Source: DASUPK01 sp963695805 (GTDB lineage Bacteria > Actinomycetota > Thermoleophilia > Solirubrobacterales > 70-9). Taken from it: DNA of 64,000 nt. Position numbers and translations under genes: made by a program. How positions within the stretch are numbered: position 1 is the stretch's first letter; each line of letters begins with the position of its first letter. Below the pieces are notes generated by a model. The model did not search any database. It saw only the letters and a list, made by a program, of their open reading frames with translations, and had not been told where the DNA came from. Shown piece after piece: positions 55,816 through 64,000 of this stretch. The stretch covers positions 186,001 to 250,000 of the forward strand of contig CAVOHV010000008.1 of assembly GCA_963695805.1 (NCBI GenBank), written 5' to 3'.

Positions 55816-57458
55816 CTACATCCGCTCCGGCGCGGAGATCCCCAGCAGCCCGAGCGTTCGGGCGATCGTCCGCTTCGTGAGCATGCAGAGGCCGAGCCTC
55901 GCCTGCTCCACGCCCTCGCCCTCGGCGCCCACCACCTGGCAGTCGCGGTAGAAGGCATGGAAGTCGCGCGCGGCCTCCATGCCGTAGACGCAGAGACGGT
56001 GCGGCGCCCGGCGCTCCGCGGCCTCGGCCACCTCGTCGGGTAGCTCGCAGAGCCGCTTGATCAGGGCCCGCTCGGAGGGCTCGATCGGCGCCTCCGAGGC
56101 GTCGAAGTCCGCGGCCGCGCGCGTTCGATCGCGTCGTCTCCGGCCTTGCGCAGGATGCTCGCGATCCGCGCGTGCGCGTACTGGACGTAATAGACGGGGT
56201 TCTCGTTCGACGTCTTGCGCGCGAGCTCGAGGTCGAGGTCGACTGGCGTGTCGTGGCTGCGCTGGAGCATGAAGAAACGCGCCGCGTCCGTGCCGATGTC
56301 GTCGATCAGCTCATCGAGGGTGACGAACTCGCCGCGCCGCTTCGACATCTGGGCGCGCTCGCCGCCCTCCACGACGTGGACCAGCTGCATGATCGGCGTC
56401 TCCAGCACCTCGGGGTCGTAGCCCAGGGCGGCGAGCGCCGCCCGTAGCCGAGGTGGATAGCCGTGGTGGTCCGCGCCGAGGACGTTGATCAGCCGATCCG
56501 CGCCGCGCTCGAGCTTGTCGCGGTGATAGGCGATGTCTGAGAGGAAGTAGGTCGAGTCACCGTCTGAGCGGATCAGCACGCGGTCCTTGTCGTCGCCGAA
56601 GCTTGTGGTGCGCAGCCAGGTCGCGCCTTCGCTCTCGTAGATGTGACCGGCCTCGCGCAGCTCGGACAGCGCGCGCTCAACGGACCCGGACTCGTGGAGC
56701 GCGCGCTCCGAGGACCAGGTGTCGTAGACGACGTTGTAGCGGCGGAGGGTTTCCTCGATCTGCTCGATCATCAGAGCCATTCCCCGCCGTGCCAGGGAGT
56801 CGAGGTCGGCGGCGTCGAGGCCCTCCTGCTCGAGTCTCATCGCCAAGTCCACGACGTAGTCGCCCTCGTAGCCGTCCTCAGGAACCGGCTCGCCCTTCAT
56901 GCGCGCGGCGATCGACTGGCCGAACAGGTCGATCTGGCCGCCGCGGTCGTTCATGTAGTACTCGCGCACCACAGGGTGGCCGGTGAACTCGAGCAGCCGG
57001 GAGACCGAGTCGCCGTAGGCCGCGTGTCGCCCACTCGCCGCCGTTACCGGGCCCGTCGGGTTGGCCGAGACGAACTCGACGTTGACCGTCTCGGTGACCT
57101 GGTCGGCGCCGGGCGGCCTGCCCAGCCGATCCCCCTGCTCGGCCAGTTCGCCTTCCGCGCGCCGATACCAGGGGTCCGCCAGGAAGAGGTTGAGGAAGCC
57201 GGGACCGGCGACCTCGACCCGATCGACCGTCCCCTCGAGGGCCTTGCCGAGCTCCTCGGCGAGCTTCTCCGCGGTGCCTCGCGGCTGCTCGCCGAGGGCG
57301 GGCGCCAGCAGCATCGCGGCGTTGGTCGAGTAATCGCCGAACTCGGGCTTGGGCGGCCGTTCGAGCGTCGGCTCGGAGTTTGGACGTTCGGCCCCATCGA
57401 GCAGCGAGGTGGCCGCCGCCTCGACGGCCGAGCGCAGCTCTGCGACCGGGTCTGCCAT
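55816..57458 (-). CDS. argS: Arginine--tRNA ligase, frameshifted
   Basis: Starts ATG 57458 (MADPVAELRSAVEAAATSLL). The class I site reads SANPTGPVTAASGRHAAYGD, so the usual HIGH-type HxGH is altered to a form ending SGRHA. The second motif is ERAQMSKRRGE (KMSKS-like). Near 56110 one base is missing and the frame continues as AADFDA and MEAARDFHAFYRDCQVVG to ISAPERM. The anticodon-binding C-terminus is otherwise normal. As an essential gene, the break is best explained by sequence error. It charges tRNA-Arg in the cytoplasm. Confidence 0.9.
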
Positions 57459-57480
57459 GGATTGCAGCCTACGTGCAGTG

Positions 57481-57897
57481 CTAGAGGTGGTACGGCTCGC
57501 CGGCCAGGATCTTGGTGGCGCGGAAGAGCTGCTCGAGGAGCACCACCCTGGTGAGCTGGTGGGCCATCGTCTGGGGGCCGAGCGAGATGCGCTCGTCGGC
57601 AAGGGCCAAGGTGTGGCCGGAGAACCCGTCGGGCCCGCCGATCAGAAAACAGAGGTCCTGGGCGTCGATCCGCCTCTCTGAGAGCCAGCTCGCCCAGGCC
57701 TTGGAGCTCAATGCCCTGCCGCCGCGATCGAGCGCGATCACATGCGACCGGCGCGGGATCCGGCCCTCGAGGTTGACCTCGTCGCGGACCTCGATCACCT
57801 CCACCGGTTGGTGGCGCTGGAGCATCTTGCGGTAGTGGGCGTCGGCCTCGGCGAAAGGCGCCTTCACCTTGCCAACGACCACGACGGTGACCCTCAC
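57481..57897 (-). CDS. rlmH: 23S rRNA (pseudouridine1915-N3)-methyltransferase RlmH
   Basis: A 138-residue SPOUT methyltransferase. The N-terminus is VTVVVVGKVKAPFAEADAHY; the SAM trefoil-knot region holds FLIGGPDGFSGHTLALADER and SLGPQTMAHQLTRVVLLEQL, and it ends with LFRATKILAGEPYHL, the typical RlmH end. The GTG start overlaps the M48 protease stop as GTGA. It modifies pseudouridine 1915 of the large subunit rRNA. Confidence 0.93.
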   Translation of the reverse strand: MRVTVVVVGKVKAPFAEADAHYRKMLQRHQPVEVIEVRDEVNLEGRIPRRSHVIALDRGGRALSSKAWASWLSERRIDAQDLCFLIGGPDGFSGHTLALADERISLGPQTMAHQLTRVVLLEQLFRATKILAGEPYHL

Positions 57898-59144
57898 GGA
57901 CGCTTGCCCTGCTCCCAGGCGAGGGCGGCGCCGATCCGATCGATGGCGGGAGGGTGGGTACCGAAGACGAAGGTGAATGCCTCCGGTGGATCGGGGTCGG
58001 AGAGATTGCGGTCCGCGAGCTGCTGCTGCAGCTGGATCATTCCCTTCGGGTCGTCGGTGAGCTGTAGGGCGAAGGTGTCGGCTCGCGCCTCCACGGCACG
58101 CGAGAGCTGATTGCCCGCAACGCCCAGCACGAACGACGTCGCTGCTATCGCCAGCGCAAAAGCCGGAAGGTAGGCCGGTTGGCCGGGCTCCTCGCCGTGC
58201 CTCGCAGCGATGGCGCGGGCCATCCCCGAGGCGAAGATCAGGGCGAGAGGCGTGATCAGGGCGACGAAAATGAGTCCGCGCCGGATGTCGTTCCCGTGCA
58301 CGTGGCCGAGCTCGTGGGCGACGACCGAGTTGCGCTCCGAGCGGTTCAGGTCCTTGAGCAGGGTGTCGTAGAGGACCACTTGCTTCGATGGCCCGATCCC
58401 GTTGACGTAAGCGTTGATCGCCGTGGTCCGGCGGCTGGCATCCACCTCGTAGACATGGCCGACATCGACGTCCGCCCGGCGCGCGAGGTCGAGCACATCG
58501 GTGCGCGCCTGCCCGGGCGGCAGCTCCTTGAACTTGTTGAAGAGCGGCGCGATCACCACCGGCGCCAGCCAGGTGATGATCGCCGCGCCGGCCACGACGC
58601 CGACGCTGCCCGGGATCCACCAGCGCCAGCCGAAGCGGCGCATGAGCCAGAGCGCGAAGGTGCCGACGGCGCCGGCCAAGAGCGCGCCGATCGCCGTCGC
58701 CTTGCCCCAGTCGCTCAGGTAGCCGCCCAGCGATTGCGTCGAGAGGCCCACGTCCACCGAGCGCTCGTGCGCCCAGACGCCGAACGGTACCGTGACCACC
58801 GCGACGACCGCCGAGAGCCCTGCGGCCGCGGCCGCGCCCCCGAGGATGGGCCGGGCAGCGACGCGCTCGAGCGCGCGGCGGGTCACCGCCGGCCGGCCGG
58901 TCGCGAGCAGGACGAGCACGACCCCCTCGGCAACCAGGCTCCCGACGAGGATCAGCCGCTGGCCCGAGGCGTAGTCGCGCGCCTTGGTCAGCTCTTCGTG
59001 TGAGAAGTAGGCGCTCTCGTCCGCGCGCACGGGCTGCTCGATGTCGCGCGGTCGCAGCAGCCACGCGGCGGTCTCGGCTACGACCACCGCCGCGACCGCC
59101 GTGACTCCGAGGCGGACCCAGGTGGGCGACGATCGGCCGGGCAC
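57894..59144 (-). CDS. M48 family membrane metalloprotease (Ste24/HtpX-like)
   Basis: About 416 residues with several membrane segments and the zinc site VVAHELGHVHGND; a Glu in SRAVEARADTFAL is the third ligand. It ends GTHPPAIDRIGAAL, a segment usual for CAAX protease 1-type enzymes. GTG 59144 is preferred to GTG 59201, which would nearly touch the divergent gene and adds unconserved residues. It overlaps rlmH by 4 nt. It probably degrades or processes membrane proteins. Confidence 0.88.
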   Translation of the reverse strand: MPGRSSPTWVRLGVTAVAAVVVAETAAWLLRPRDIEQPVRADESAYFSHEELTKARDYASGQRLILVGSLVAEGVVLVLLATGRPAVTRRALERVAARPILGGAAAAAGLSAVVAVVTVPFGVWAHERSVDVGLSTQSLGGYLSDWGKATAIGALLAGAVGTFALWLMRRFGWRWWIPGSVGVVAGAAIITWLAPVVIAPLFNKFKELPPGQARTDVLDLARRADVDVGHVYEVDASRRTTAINAYVNGIGPSKQVVLYDTLLKDLNRSERNSVVAHELGHVHGNDIRRGLIFVALITPLALIFASGMARAIAARHGEEPGQPAYLPAFALAIAATSFVLGVAGNQLSRAVEARADTFALQLTDDPKGMIQLQQQLADRNLSDPDPPEAFTFVFGTHPPAIDRIGAALAWEQGKRP

Positions 59145-59203
59145 CCGCCTACGATAGACGGCCGTTTCTGGGCGCCCAGGCGCCGACCACCCCTCCCGCA
59201 CCC

Positions 59204-59941
59204 GTGCGCGTCGCGATCCTCACAGACATCCACAGCAACCTGCCGGCGCTCGAGGCCGTGCTCGCCATGATCGACGAGGCCGGGATCGAGCAGCGCTGGT
59301 GCCTCGGCGACGTCGTCGGCTACGGCGCCCAACCGGATGAATGCGCCCGCCTCGTCAAGGAGCGCTGTGAGGTCAGCCTGGTGGGGAACCACGACCTCGC
59401 GGTGACCGGTGAGATCGACACCGACGTCTTCTCCGCCTCAGCTGCCGCGGCGGTGGAGTGGACGAGAGCGAACGCCGACGACTCGACGATCGAGTACCTG
59501 AAGGGCCTCGAGCCCAAGGACACCGAGCACGAGGTCGGTCTCTACCACGCCTCACCACGCGACCCGATCTGGGAGTACGTGCTGGCAGTCGACCAGGCCC
59601 GTGAGTGCATGGAGGAGCAGTCCGCGCGTGTCAGCCTGATCGGCCACTCCCATGTGGCCCTCTGGTTCTCCGACGGCGACGGCCTGCCAGGAGCCGACGG
59701 CGGCGCCCAGGCCGAGGGCGACAAGGAGATCGGCATCTCCGAGGGGCGCTGGCTGCTCAACCCGGGCAGCGTCGGCCAGCCGCGCGACGGCGATCCGCGC
59801 GCAGCGTGGCTCGAGCTCGACACCGACTCGTGGAAGGCGACCTATCAGCGCACGACCTACGACATCGACGCGGCGGCGGAGGCGATCAGGGACGCCGGCC
59901 TGCCGGAGCTGCTCGCCGACCGGCTCTACATCGGCCAGTGA
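59204..59941 (+). CDS. Metallophosphoesterase (YfcE/MJ0936-like)
   Basis: A 245-residue calcineurin-like enzyme with the metal ligands in ILTDIHSNLPALE, LGDVVGYGAQP, SLVGNHDLAVTG and LIGHSHVALWF, and LLNPGSVGQPRDGDPRAAWL near the end. It starts at GTG 59204. Its stop shares bases with the ATG of the lipoprotein gene (TGATG), and the Ser/Thr kinase follows, so the three are co-transcribed. The phosphoester substrate is unknown. Confidence 0.88.
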   Translation: MRVAILTDIHSNLPALEAVLAMIDEAGIEQRWCLGDVVGYGAQPDECARLVKERCEVSLVGNHDLAVTGEIDTDVFSASAAAAVEWTRANADDSTIEYLKGLEPKDTEHEVGLYHASPRDPIWEYVLAVDQARECMEEQSARVSLIGHSHVALWFSDGDGLPGADGGAQAEGDKEIGISEGRWLLNPGSVGQPRDGDPRAAWLELDTDSWKATYQRTTYDIDAAAEAIRDAGLPELLADRLYIGQ

Positions 59942-60497
59942 TGACGACACCGAGCGCCCAAACGACCCGGGCTACCATCGCCGCGATGCCGAAGCCCCTC
60001 CGGGTGATTGTGCTTGCAGTGGTTCTGACCGCCGCCTCCGCGGGCGTGATCGGCTGCGGCAGCAGCGGACCCGATCCGTCGATCCCGCCGGAGAACGCCC
60101 GGATCCTGCTCTCCAAGATCGCCGAGATCAAAGCCAATGTGGACGTGGGGAGCTGCCTGGTGGCCGCCGAGAAGACGGACGACCTGCTCTCGGACGTCGC
60201 GGACCTCCCCTCGAGCGTGAACTCCGACGTCAAACAGGCTCTCGACAGCGGCGCCAACAACCTGAAGCTCCAGCTCACCGACCCGAGCAAGTGCCAGGGG
60301 CGGACCGAGACGACGACGACCCCCAGGAGACGACAAGCACGCCCTCGACGACGCGAGGAGACCACCACGCGAGCGGACTCAGTCGACCACCACCGACGCG
60401 CACCCAGACCGAGACCACTCCCACTCAGACGCAGACCACGCCCGACACCACGACGACCCCCGGCGCCTCCGGCGGCATCGGGCCCGGAGGACTATGA
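59941..60497 (+). CDS. Lipoprotein with a Thr-rich tail, frameshifted
   Basis: An ATG at 59941 overlaps the phosphoesterase stop; an ATG at 59986 starts MPKPLRVIVLAVVLTAASAG followed by VIGCGSSG, a lipobox. The mature part reads LLSKIAEIKANVDVGSCLVA and then a Thr/Pro/Ser-rich tail. The tail changes frame at least once near 60320, where TPQETTSTPSTT and later TETTPTQTQTTPDTTTTPGA ends at 60497. The tail probably spans the cell wall. The stop overlaps the kinase start. Confidence 0.7.
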
Positions 60498-61690
60498 GCC
60501 CGCGCGGCCCCAAGGGCGAGCTGATCGCGGATCGCTACCGGATCGAGGACCGCCTCGGGTCAGGCGGCATGTCATCCGTCTTCCGCGCCACGGACACGAT
60601 CCTCGAGCGAACCGTCGCCGTGAAGATCCTCGCCGAACACCTCTCGGACGACGAGCGCTTCGTCGCGCGGTTCCGGCGCGAGGCGCTCGCCGTGGCGAAG
60701 CTTGTCCACCCCAACATCGTCCAGGTGTACGACACCGGGATCGACCATGGCCAGCACTACATCGTCATGGAATACGTGCGCGGCCGCTCCGGCGCCCAGC
60801 TGCTCCAGGCCGAGGGCAAGCTCGACCCGGAGACCACGGTGGAGATCGGAGTGCAGGCCTGCGCCGGCCTCGACTACGCCCACCGCCACGGAATCATCCA
60901 CCGCGACGTCAAGCCGGGGAACCTGATGATCATCGGCGGGCCGGCCGGGGGCGGCGACATGACGGTGAAGATCACCGACTTCGGCATCGCGCGGGCGAGC
61001 GAACAGAGCCGGATCACCCAGGTCGGCTCGGTTGTCGGGACGGCCGCCTATCTGGCGCCCGAGCAGGCCCGAGGCGATGAGGCGACGCCGTCCTCGGACG
61101 TCTACTCGCTCGGCGTCGTGCTCTACCAGTTCCTCACCGGCCGGCTGCCCTATGAGGGAGCCTCACTCGCGGAGCTCGCGGTCCGGCAGCAGTCCGAGCA
61201 GCCCCTGCCCCCGAGCTCCTACAACGACGCCGTGCCAGAGGCCGTCGGCGACGCCGTGCTGGTCGCACTCGAGTCCGACCCGTCGCGGCGCTTCGCCGGC
61301 GCCGGCGAGCTCGCCGACGCGCTGCGCCGTGGCCTGAGCGGCGAGTCGCCGGCGGGCACCGCGGCCACGCGGATCCTCGGCGACGACACGCCGACGGCCC
61401 CGACCCGCCACATGCCGCGCACCCGGAGCCAGCGGCGCCCTCAGCGTCGGCCCGTCCCGCCCCGGCAGCCCGCGCCCGTCTCTGAGAAACGCCGGGGGCG
61501 GGCATCGAGCTTCGCGAGGAATGCGCTGATCGTGATCTCGATCCTGCTGCTGGCGGCGGCGGTGGCGGCCATCGTGGCGCTCGCCTCGAGCAGCGGGGGC
61601 AACAAAATCGACCTCGATCAGGTGGTCAAGCAGAACGTCAACGACCAGATCGACGCGCTCAGGCAGGTCGTCGAGGACAACACCAAGTAG
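60494..61690 (+). CDS. Membrane Ser/Thr protein kinase (Hanks-type, no PASTA domains)
   Basis: 398 residues. The kinase domain has the glycine loop LGSGGMSSVF, the ATP Lys in VAVKIL, the catalytic loop IIHRDVKPGNL, DFG in ITDFGIARA and APE in YLAPEQAR. A Pro/Arg-rich linker leads to a membrane helix (ALIVISILLLAAAVAAIVAL) near residue 350 and a short extracellular tail of about 30 residues, with no PASTA repeats. The ATG overlaps the lipoprotein stop as ATGA. The upstream lipoprotein could be its extracellular partner; this is inferred from co-translation. Confidence 0.92.
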   Translation: MSPRGPKGELIADRYRIEDRLGSGGMSSVFRATDTILERTVAVKILAEHLSDDERFVARFRREALAVAKLVHPNIVQVYDTGIDHGQHYIVMEYVRGRSGAQLLQAEGKLDPETTVEIGVQACAGLDYAHRHGIIHRDVKPGNLMIIGGPAGGGDMTVKITDFGIARASEQSRITQVGSVVGTAAYLAPEQARGDEATPSSDVYSLGVVLYQFLTGRLPYEGASLAELAVRQQSEQPLPPSSYNDAVPEAVGDAVLVALESDPSRRFAGAGELADALRRGLSGESPAGTAATRILGDDTPTAPTRHMPRTRSQRRPQRRPVPPRQPAPVSEKRRGRASSFARNALIVISILLLAAAVAAIVALASSSGGNKIDLDQVVKQNVNDQIDALRQVVEDNTK

Positions 61691-61693
61691 GTC

Positions 61694-62893
61694 TCAGGCC
61701 GCCCAGGGGGCGGCCCCACCGAGCACCTCGCTGGAGTAGGCCTCGAACCGCCCGCCCCCGATCGCCTCACGAGCGCCCGCCACGAGCAGCTCCATGTAGG
61801 TCAGGTTGTGCAGGGTGAGCAGGCGAGTGCCGGTCAGGTCCTTGTTGCGGGCCAGGTAGTGGAGGTAGGCCCGGGTGTGGCGGGTGCAAGCTTCGCAGGG
61901 GCAGCCCTCGACGACCGGAGAGTCGTCGTCCGAGTAGGCAGACTTGGTCAGGTCGATGCGGAAGCGGCCCTCGGGGTTCGGCGCGAGTGCCGTTCCATGC
62001 CTGGCGAGCCGCGTTGGGATCGCGCAGTCGAAGAGGTCAAGACCCATCCCGATCCCGACCAGCAGGTCGTCGACCTCGCCGATGCCGAGCAGATGGCGCG
62101 GAGCCTCGTCCGGCAGCAGGGGCACGGTGAAGGAGAGGACGCCATGCATCTCCGACTTCTCGCGCCCGAGGGTGCCGCCGATCGCGATCCCGTCGACGGC
62201 CGCCGCGGAGTTCCGCTCGGCGGACTCCCGACGCAGGTCCTCGTACACGCCGCCCTGCACGATCCCGAAGACCGCCTGCGCGGCGGGACCCTCGCGCTCG
62301 TGCCATGCAAGGCAGCGGTCCAACCAGCGGTGTGTCCGCTCGGTGGAACGGGCCGTGTAGTCGCGGTCGGCGTGCGCCGGCGTGCACTCGTCGAAGGTGA
62401 GAGCGATGTCGGAGCCGAGCGCCGCCTGGATCCGCATCGACTCCTCGGGCCCGAGGAAGCGGCTCGAGCCGTCGAGCAGCGACTGGAAGGCGACCCCCTC
62501 CTCTGAGATCTCGACCTTGGCTCCCCCGGGGTTGTTCCCGCGACGTCCCTTGATCTCGTCCGCAACCCCACCGTGGGCGAGCGAGAAGACCTGGAACCCC
62601 CCCGAGTCGGTGATGATCGCCCGCTCCCAGCCCATGAAGCGGTGGAGGCCGCCTCGCGCCGCGATCCCCTCCTCTCCGGGCGCCAGGTGGAGATGGAAGG
62701 TGTTGCCGAGCACCATCGCATAGCCGAGCTCGGCGACCTCCGCCGAGGAGAGGCCGCGGACGCTGCCCTTGGTCGCCAGCGGGATGAACGCGGGCGTGGG
62801 CACCGGACCGTGCCCGAGATGGATCAGGCCCGTGCGGGCGTCGCCGTCACGGGCCTGGATCTCGAAGGTGAGCCTGGCCGGGTCACTCCGCAT
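61694..62893 (-). CDS. tgt: tRNA-guanine transglycosylase
   Basis: 399 residues. The substrate loop is IITDSGGFQVFSLAHGGVAD, catalytic Asp candidates are in LTFDECTPAHADRDYT and GMGLDLFDCAIPTRLARHGT, and the zinc site is EGCPCEACTRHTRAYLHYL with a later His. It swaps guanine 34 for preQ1 in tRNAs with GUN anticodons. ATG 62893 shares a base with the gpmI stop (TGATG); an upstream TTG is less likely. It is convergent with the Ser/Thr kinase gene. Confidence 0.94.
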   Translation of the reverse strand: MRSDPARLTFEIQARDGDARTGLIHLGHGPVPTPAFIPLATKGSVRGLSSAEVAELGYAMVLGNTFHLHLAPGEEGIAARGGLHRFMGWERAIITDSGGFQVFSLAHGGVADEIKGRRGNNPGGAKVEISEEGVAFQSLLDGSSRFLGPEESMRIQAALGSDIALTFDECTPAHADRDYTARSTERTHRWLDRCLAWHEREGPAAQAVFGIVQGGVYEDLRRESAERNSAAAVDGIAIGGTLGREKSEMHGVLSFTVPLLPDEAPRHLLGIGEVDDLLVGIGMGLDLFDCAIPTRLARHGTALAPNPEGRFRIDLTKSAYSDDDSPVVEGCPCEACTRHTRAYLHYLARNKDLTGTRLLTLHNLTYMELLVAGAREAIGGGRFEAYSSEVLGGAAPWAA

Positions 62894-64000
62894 CAATCCG
62901 ATACTCGCAGCGAATGTCCCGTCATCGCCTCGGGCTGGGGGATGCCCAGCAGATCGAGGGCGGTCGGGGCGACGTCCGCGAGGATGCCGCTCTCGCGCAG
63001 CTGAATCCCCTCGTCGGTGACGATCACGGGGACGGGATTGGTCGAGTGGGCGGTGTTCGGCGAACCGTCGGGCTCGAGCATCTGCTCGCAGTTGCCGTGG
63101 TCGGCGGTGACGATCAGAGCCCCACCTTTCTCGTGAACGGCCGCGACGACCTCACCGAGGCGGGTGTCCGCCTCCTCGACTGCCGCGACGGCGGCCGGAA
63201 TCACACCGGTGTGGCCGACCATGTCGGGGTTGGCGAAGTTGATGACCCCGAAGCGGTAGCCGTCCTCACTCCAGTGCTCGGTGAAGGCCTTGGCCGCGGC
63301 GGCCGCGCTCATCTGCGGTTTGTGGTCGTAGGTGGGCACATCGCGGGGTGAGTCGACCAGGTAGCGCTCCTCCCCGCTCCACTCCTTCTCGCGGCCGCCG
63401 TTGAAGAAGTAGGTGACATGCGCGTACTTCTCCGTCTCGGCGACGTGGAGTTGGCGCTCACCCTCCTCGGCGATCACCTGGGCGAGGGTGGTGGCCGGCT
63501 CCCGCGGGGGGAAGGCGACCGGGTACGGCCAGCCGTGCCGGTACTCGGTCATCGTCGTCACCTCGAACGGGCCGGAGCCGCCGCGGTCGAACTCGTCGAA
63601 GTCCGGCTCCCCCAGGGCCCGGGTCAGCTGCCGTGCCCGGTCGGGCCGGAAGTTGACGAAGATGAACGGCTCATCGGGCTCTGCGCCGTCGTAGTCGGCG
63701 ATCACGGTGGGCTCGATGAACTCGTCGGTGATCCCGCGCTCATAGGACTCGCGGATCGCCTGGACGGCGCCCTCCGCCCGCGGCGCCCGCGCGTGGACGA
63801 TCGCGTCATAGGCGCGCTTGGTCCGGTCCCAGCGGCGGTCACGGTCCATCCCCCAGTAGCGGCCGGAGACCGTGCCGATCGAGCCGACGTGGCGCAGCCA
63901 GCGCTCCGCCTCCTCGACGTAGCCCGCCCCTGAGGTCGGGAGGGTGTCGCGCCCGTCGGTGAGGACATGCAGGACGAGCTCCGAGACCCCCTCCTCCCCG
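62893..64000 (-). CDS. gpmI: 2,3-bisphosphoglycerate-independent phosphoglycerate mutase (N-terminus beyond window)
   Basis: 369 residues of the C-terminal part are seen. HVLTDGRDTLPTSGAGY and SGRYWGMDRDRRWDRTKRAY belong to the insertion domain, and NFANPDMVGHTG, TADHGNCEQM and AHSTNPVPVI carry the metal ligands of the alkaline-phosphatase-like domain. The N-terminal catalytic Ser lies outside the window. It interconverts 3- and 2-phosphoglycerate in glycolysis. The frame is open to the right edge. Confidence 0.94.
   Translation of the reverse strand, partial: GEEGVSELVLHVLTDGRDTLPTSGAGYVEEAERWLRHVGSIGTVSGRYWGMDRDRRWDRTKRAYDAIVHARAPRAEGAVQAIRESYERGITDEFIEPTVIADYDGAEPDEPFIFVNFRPDRARQLTRALGEPDFDEFDRGGSGPFEVTTMTEYRHGWPYPVAFPPREPATTLAQVIAEEGERQLHVAETEKYAHVTYFFNGGREKEWSGEERYLVDSPRDVPTYDHKPQMSAAAAAKAFTEHWSEDGYRFGVINFANPDMVGHTGVIPAAVAAVEEADTRLGEVVAAVHEKGGALIVTADHGNCEQMLEPDGSPNTAHSTNPVPVIVTDEGIQLRESGILADVAPTALDLLGIPQPEAMTGHSLRVSD

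Noticed and set aside
60494..61690. PknB-type kinase with PASTA repeats
   Set aside because: The sequence after the membrane helix is only about 30 residues and contains no PASTA domain.

Overview
The window is about 64 kb of GC-rich bacterial chromosome. GTG and TTG starts are frequent, many genes overlap by 4 nt, and the LexA box is of the Gram-positive type. Other features are a type A RNase P RNA, a c-di-AMP riboswitch in front of an RlpA-like gene, SecG, and a cytochrome c maturation set with a cysteine-type CcmE. Together these point to an actinobacterium, most likely class Thermoleophilia (Solirubrobacterales or a relative). The taxon is an inference from gene content; no database was searched.

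Layout. 0-7.5 kb: leftward cassette for a modified nucleotide sugar (2OG-dioxygenase-like protein, epimerase, DUF4910 metallo-aminopeptidase-like protein, PIG-L deacetylase, RfbF-like nucleotidyltransferase, C-methyltransferase; the last five joined by 4-nt overlaps), then a rightward initiating sugar-phosphate transferase. 7.6-11 kb: regulators (two LuxR-type proteins, an ECF-like sigma factor, a coiled-coil protein, an RHH-like tandem-repeat protein). 11-22.5 kb: acyl-CoA ligase, MFS and class III aminotransferase operon, ACT protein, YyaL-like thioredoxin-domain protein, glnA, AhpD-fold protein, c-di-AMP riboswitch with rlpA, SDR, methyltransferase, rnpB. 22.5-27.4 kb: a very large secreted sugar-dehydrogenase, PKD, FnIII and LamG protein broken by about ten frameshifts. 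27.4-33.6 kb: lexA with a zinc-ribbon microgene, tRNA-Leu(GAG) with an internal 45-bp duplication, several secreted or membrane proteins, secG. 33.6-39.8 kb: cytochrome c maturation genes (ccmF, ccmE, then ccmG, ccmH) around a second nucleotidyltransferase and 4,6-dehydratase pair and tRNA-Gly(CCC). 39.8-55.7 kb: a surface polysaccharide locus (glycosyltransferases, deacetylase, sulfotransferase, O-antigen-ligase/Wzy-like protein, Wzx-like flippase, Wzz/tyrosine kinase, a second initiating transferase). 55.8-64 kb: housekeeping genes argS, rlmH, M48 protease, metallophosphoesterase, lipoprotein, Ser/Thr kinase, tgt and gpmI (cut by the right edge).

Working together: the two nucleotide-sugar cassettes could feed the glycosyltransferases of the 40-55 kb locus. 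The initiating transferases would start repeat units on a lipid carrier, the flippase would export them, the Wzy-like protein would polymerise them, and the Wzz/kinase would control length. CcmE/F/G/H attach haem to exported cytochromes, with SecG in the export channel.

Caution: single-base frameshifts are common, including one in the essential argS gene. Several genes end at abrupt chimeric junctions (ThuA, FAD oxidase, GT2/GH16, methyltransferase/GT4, DEAD-box helicase). This looks like a draft or metagenome-derived sequence with indel and join errors, so broken genes here should not be read as biological pseudogenes without checking reads.
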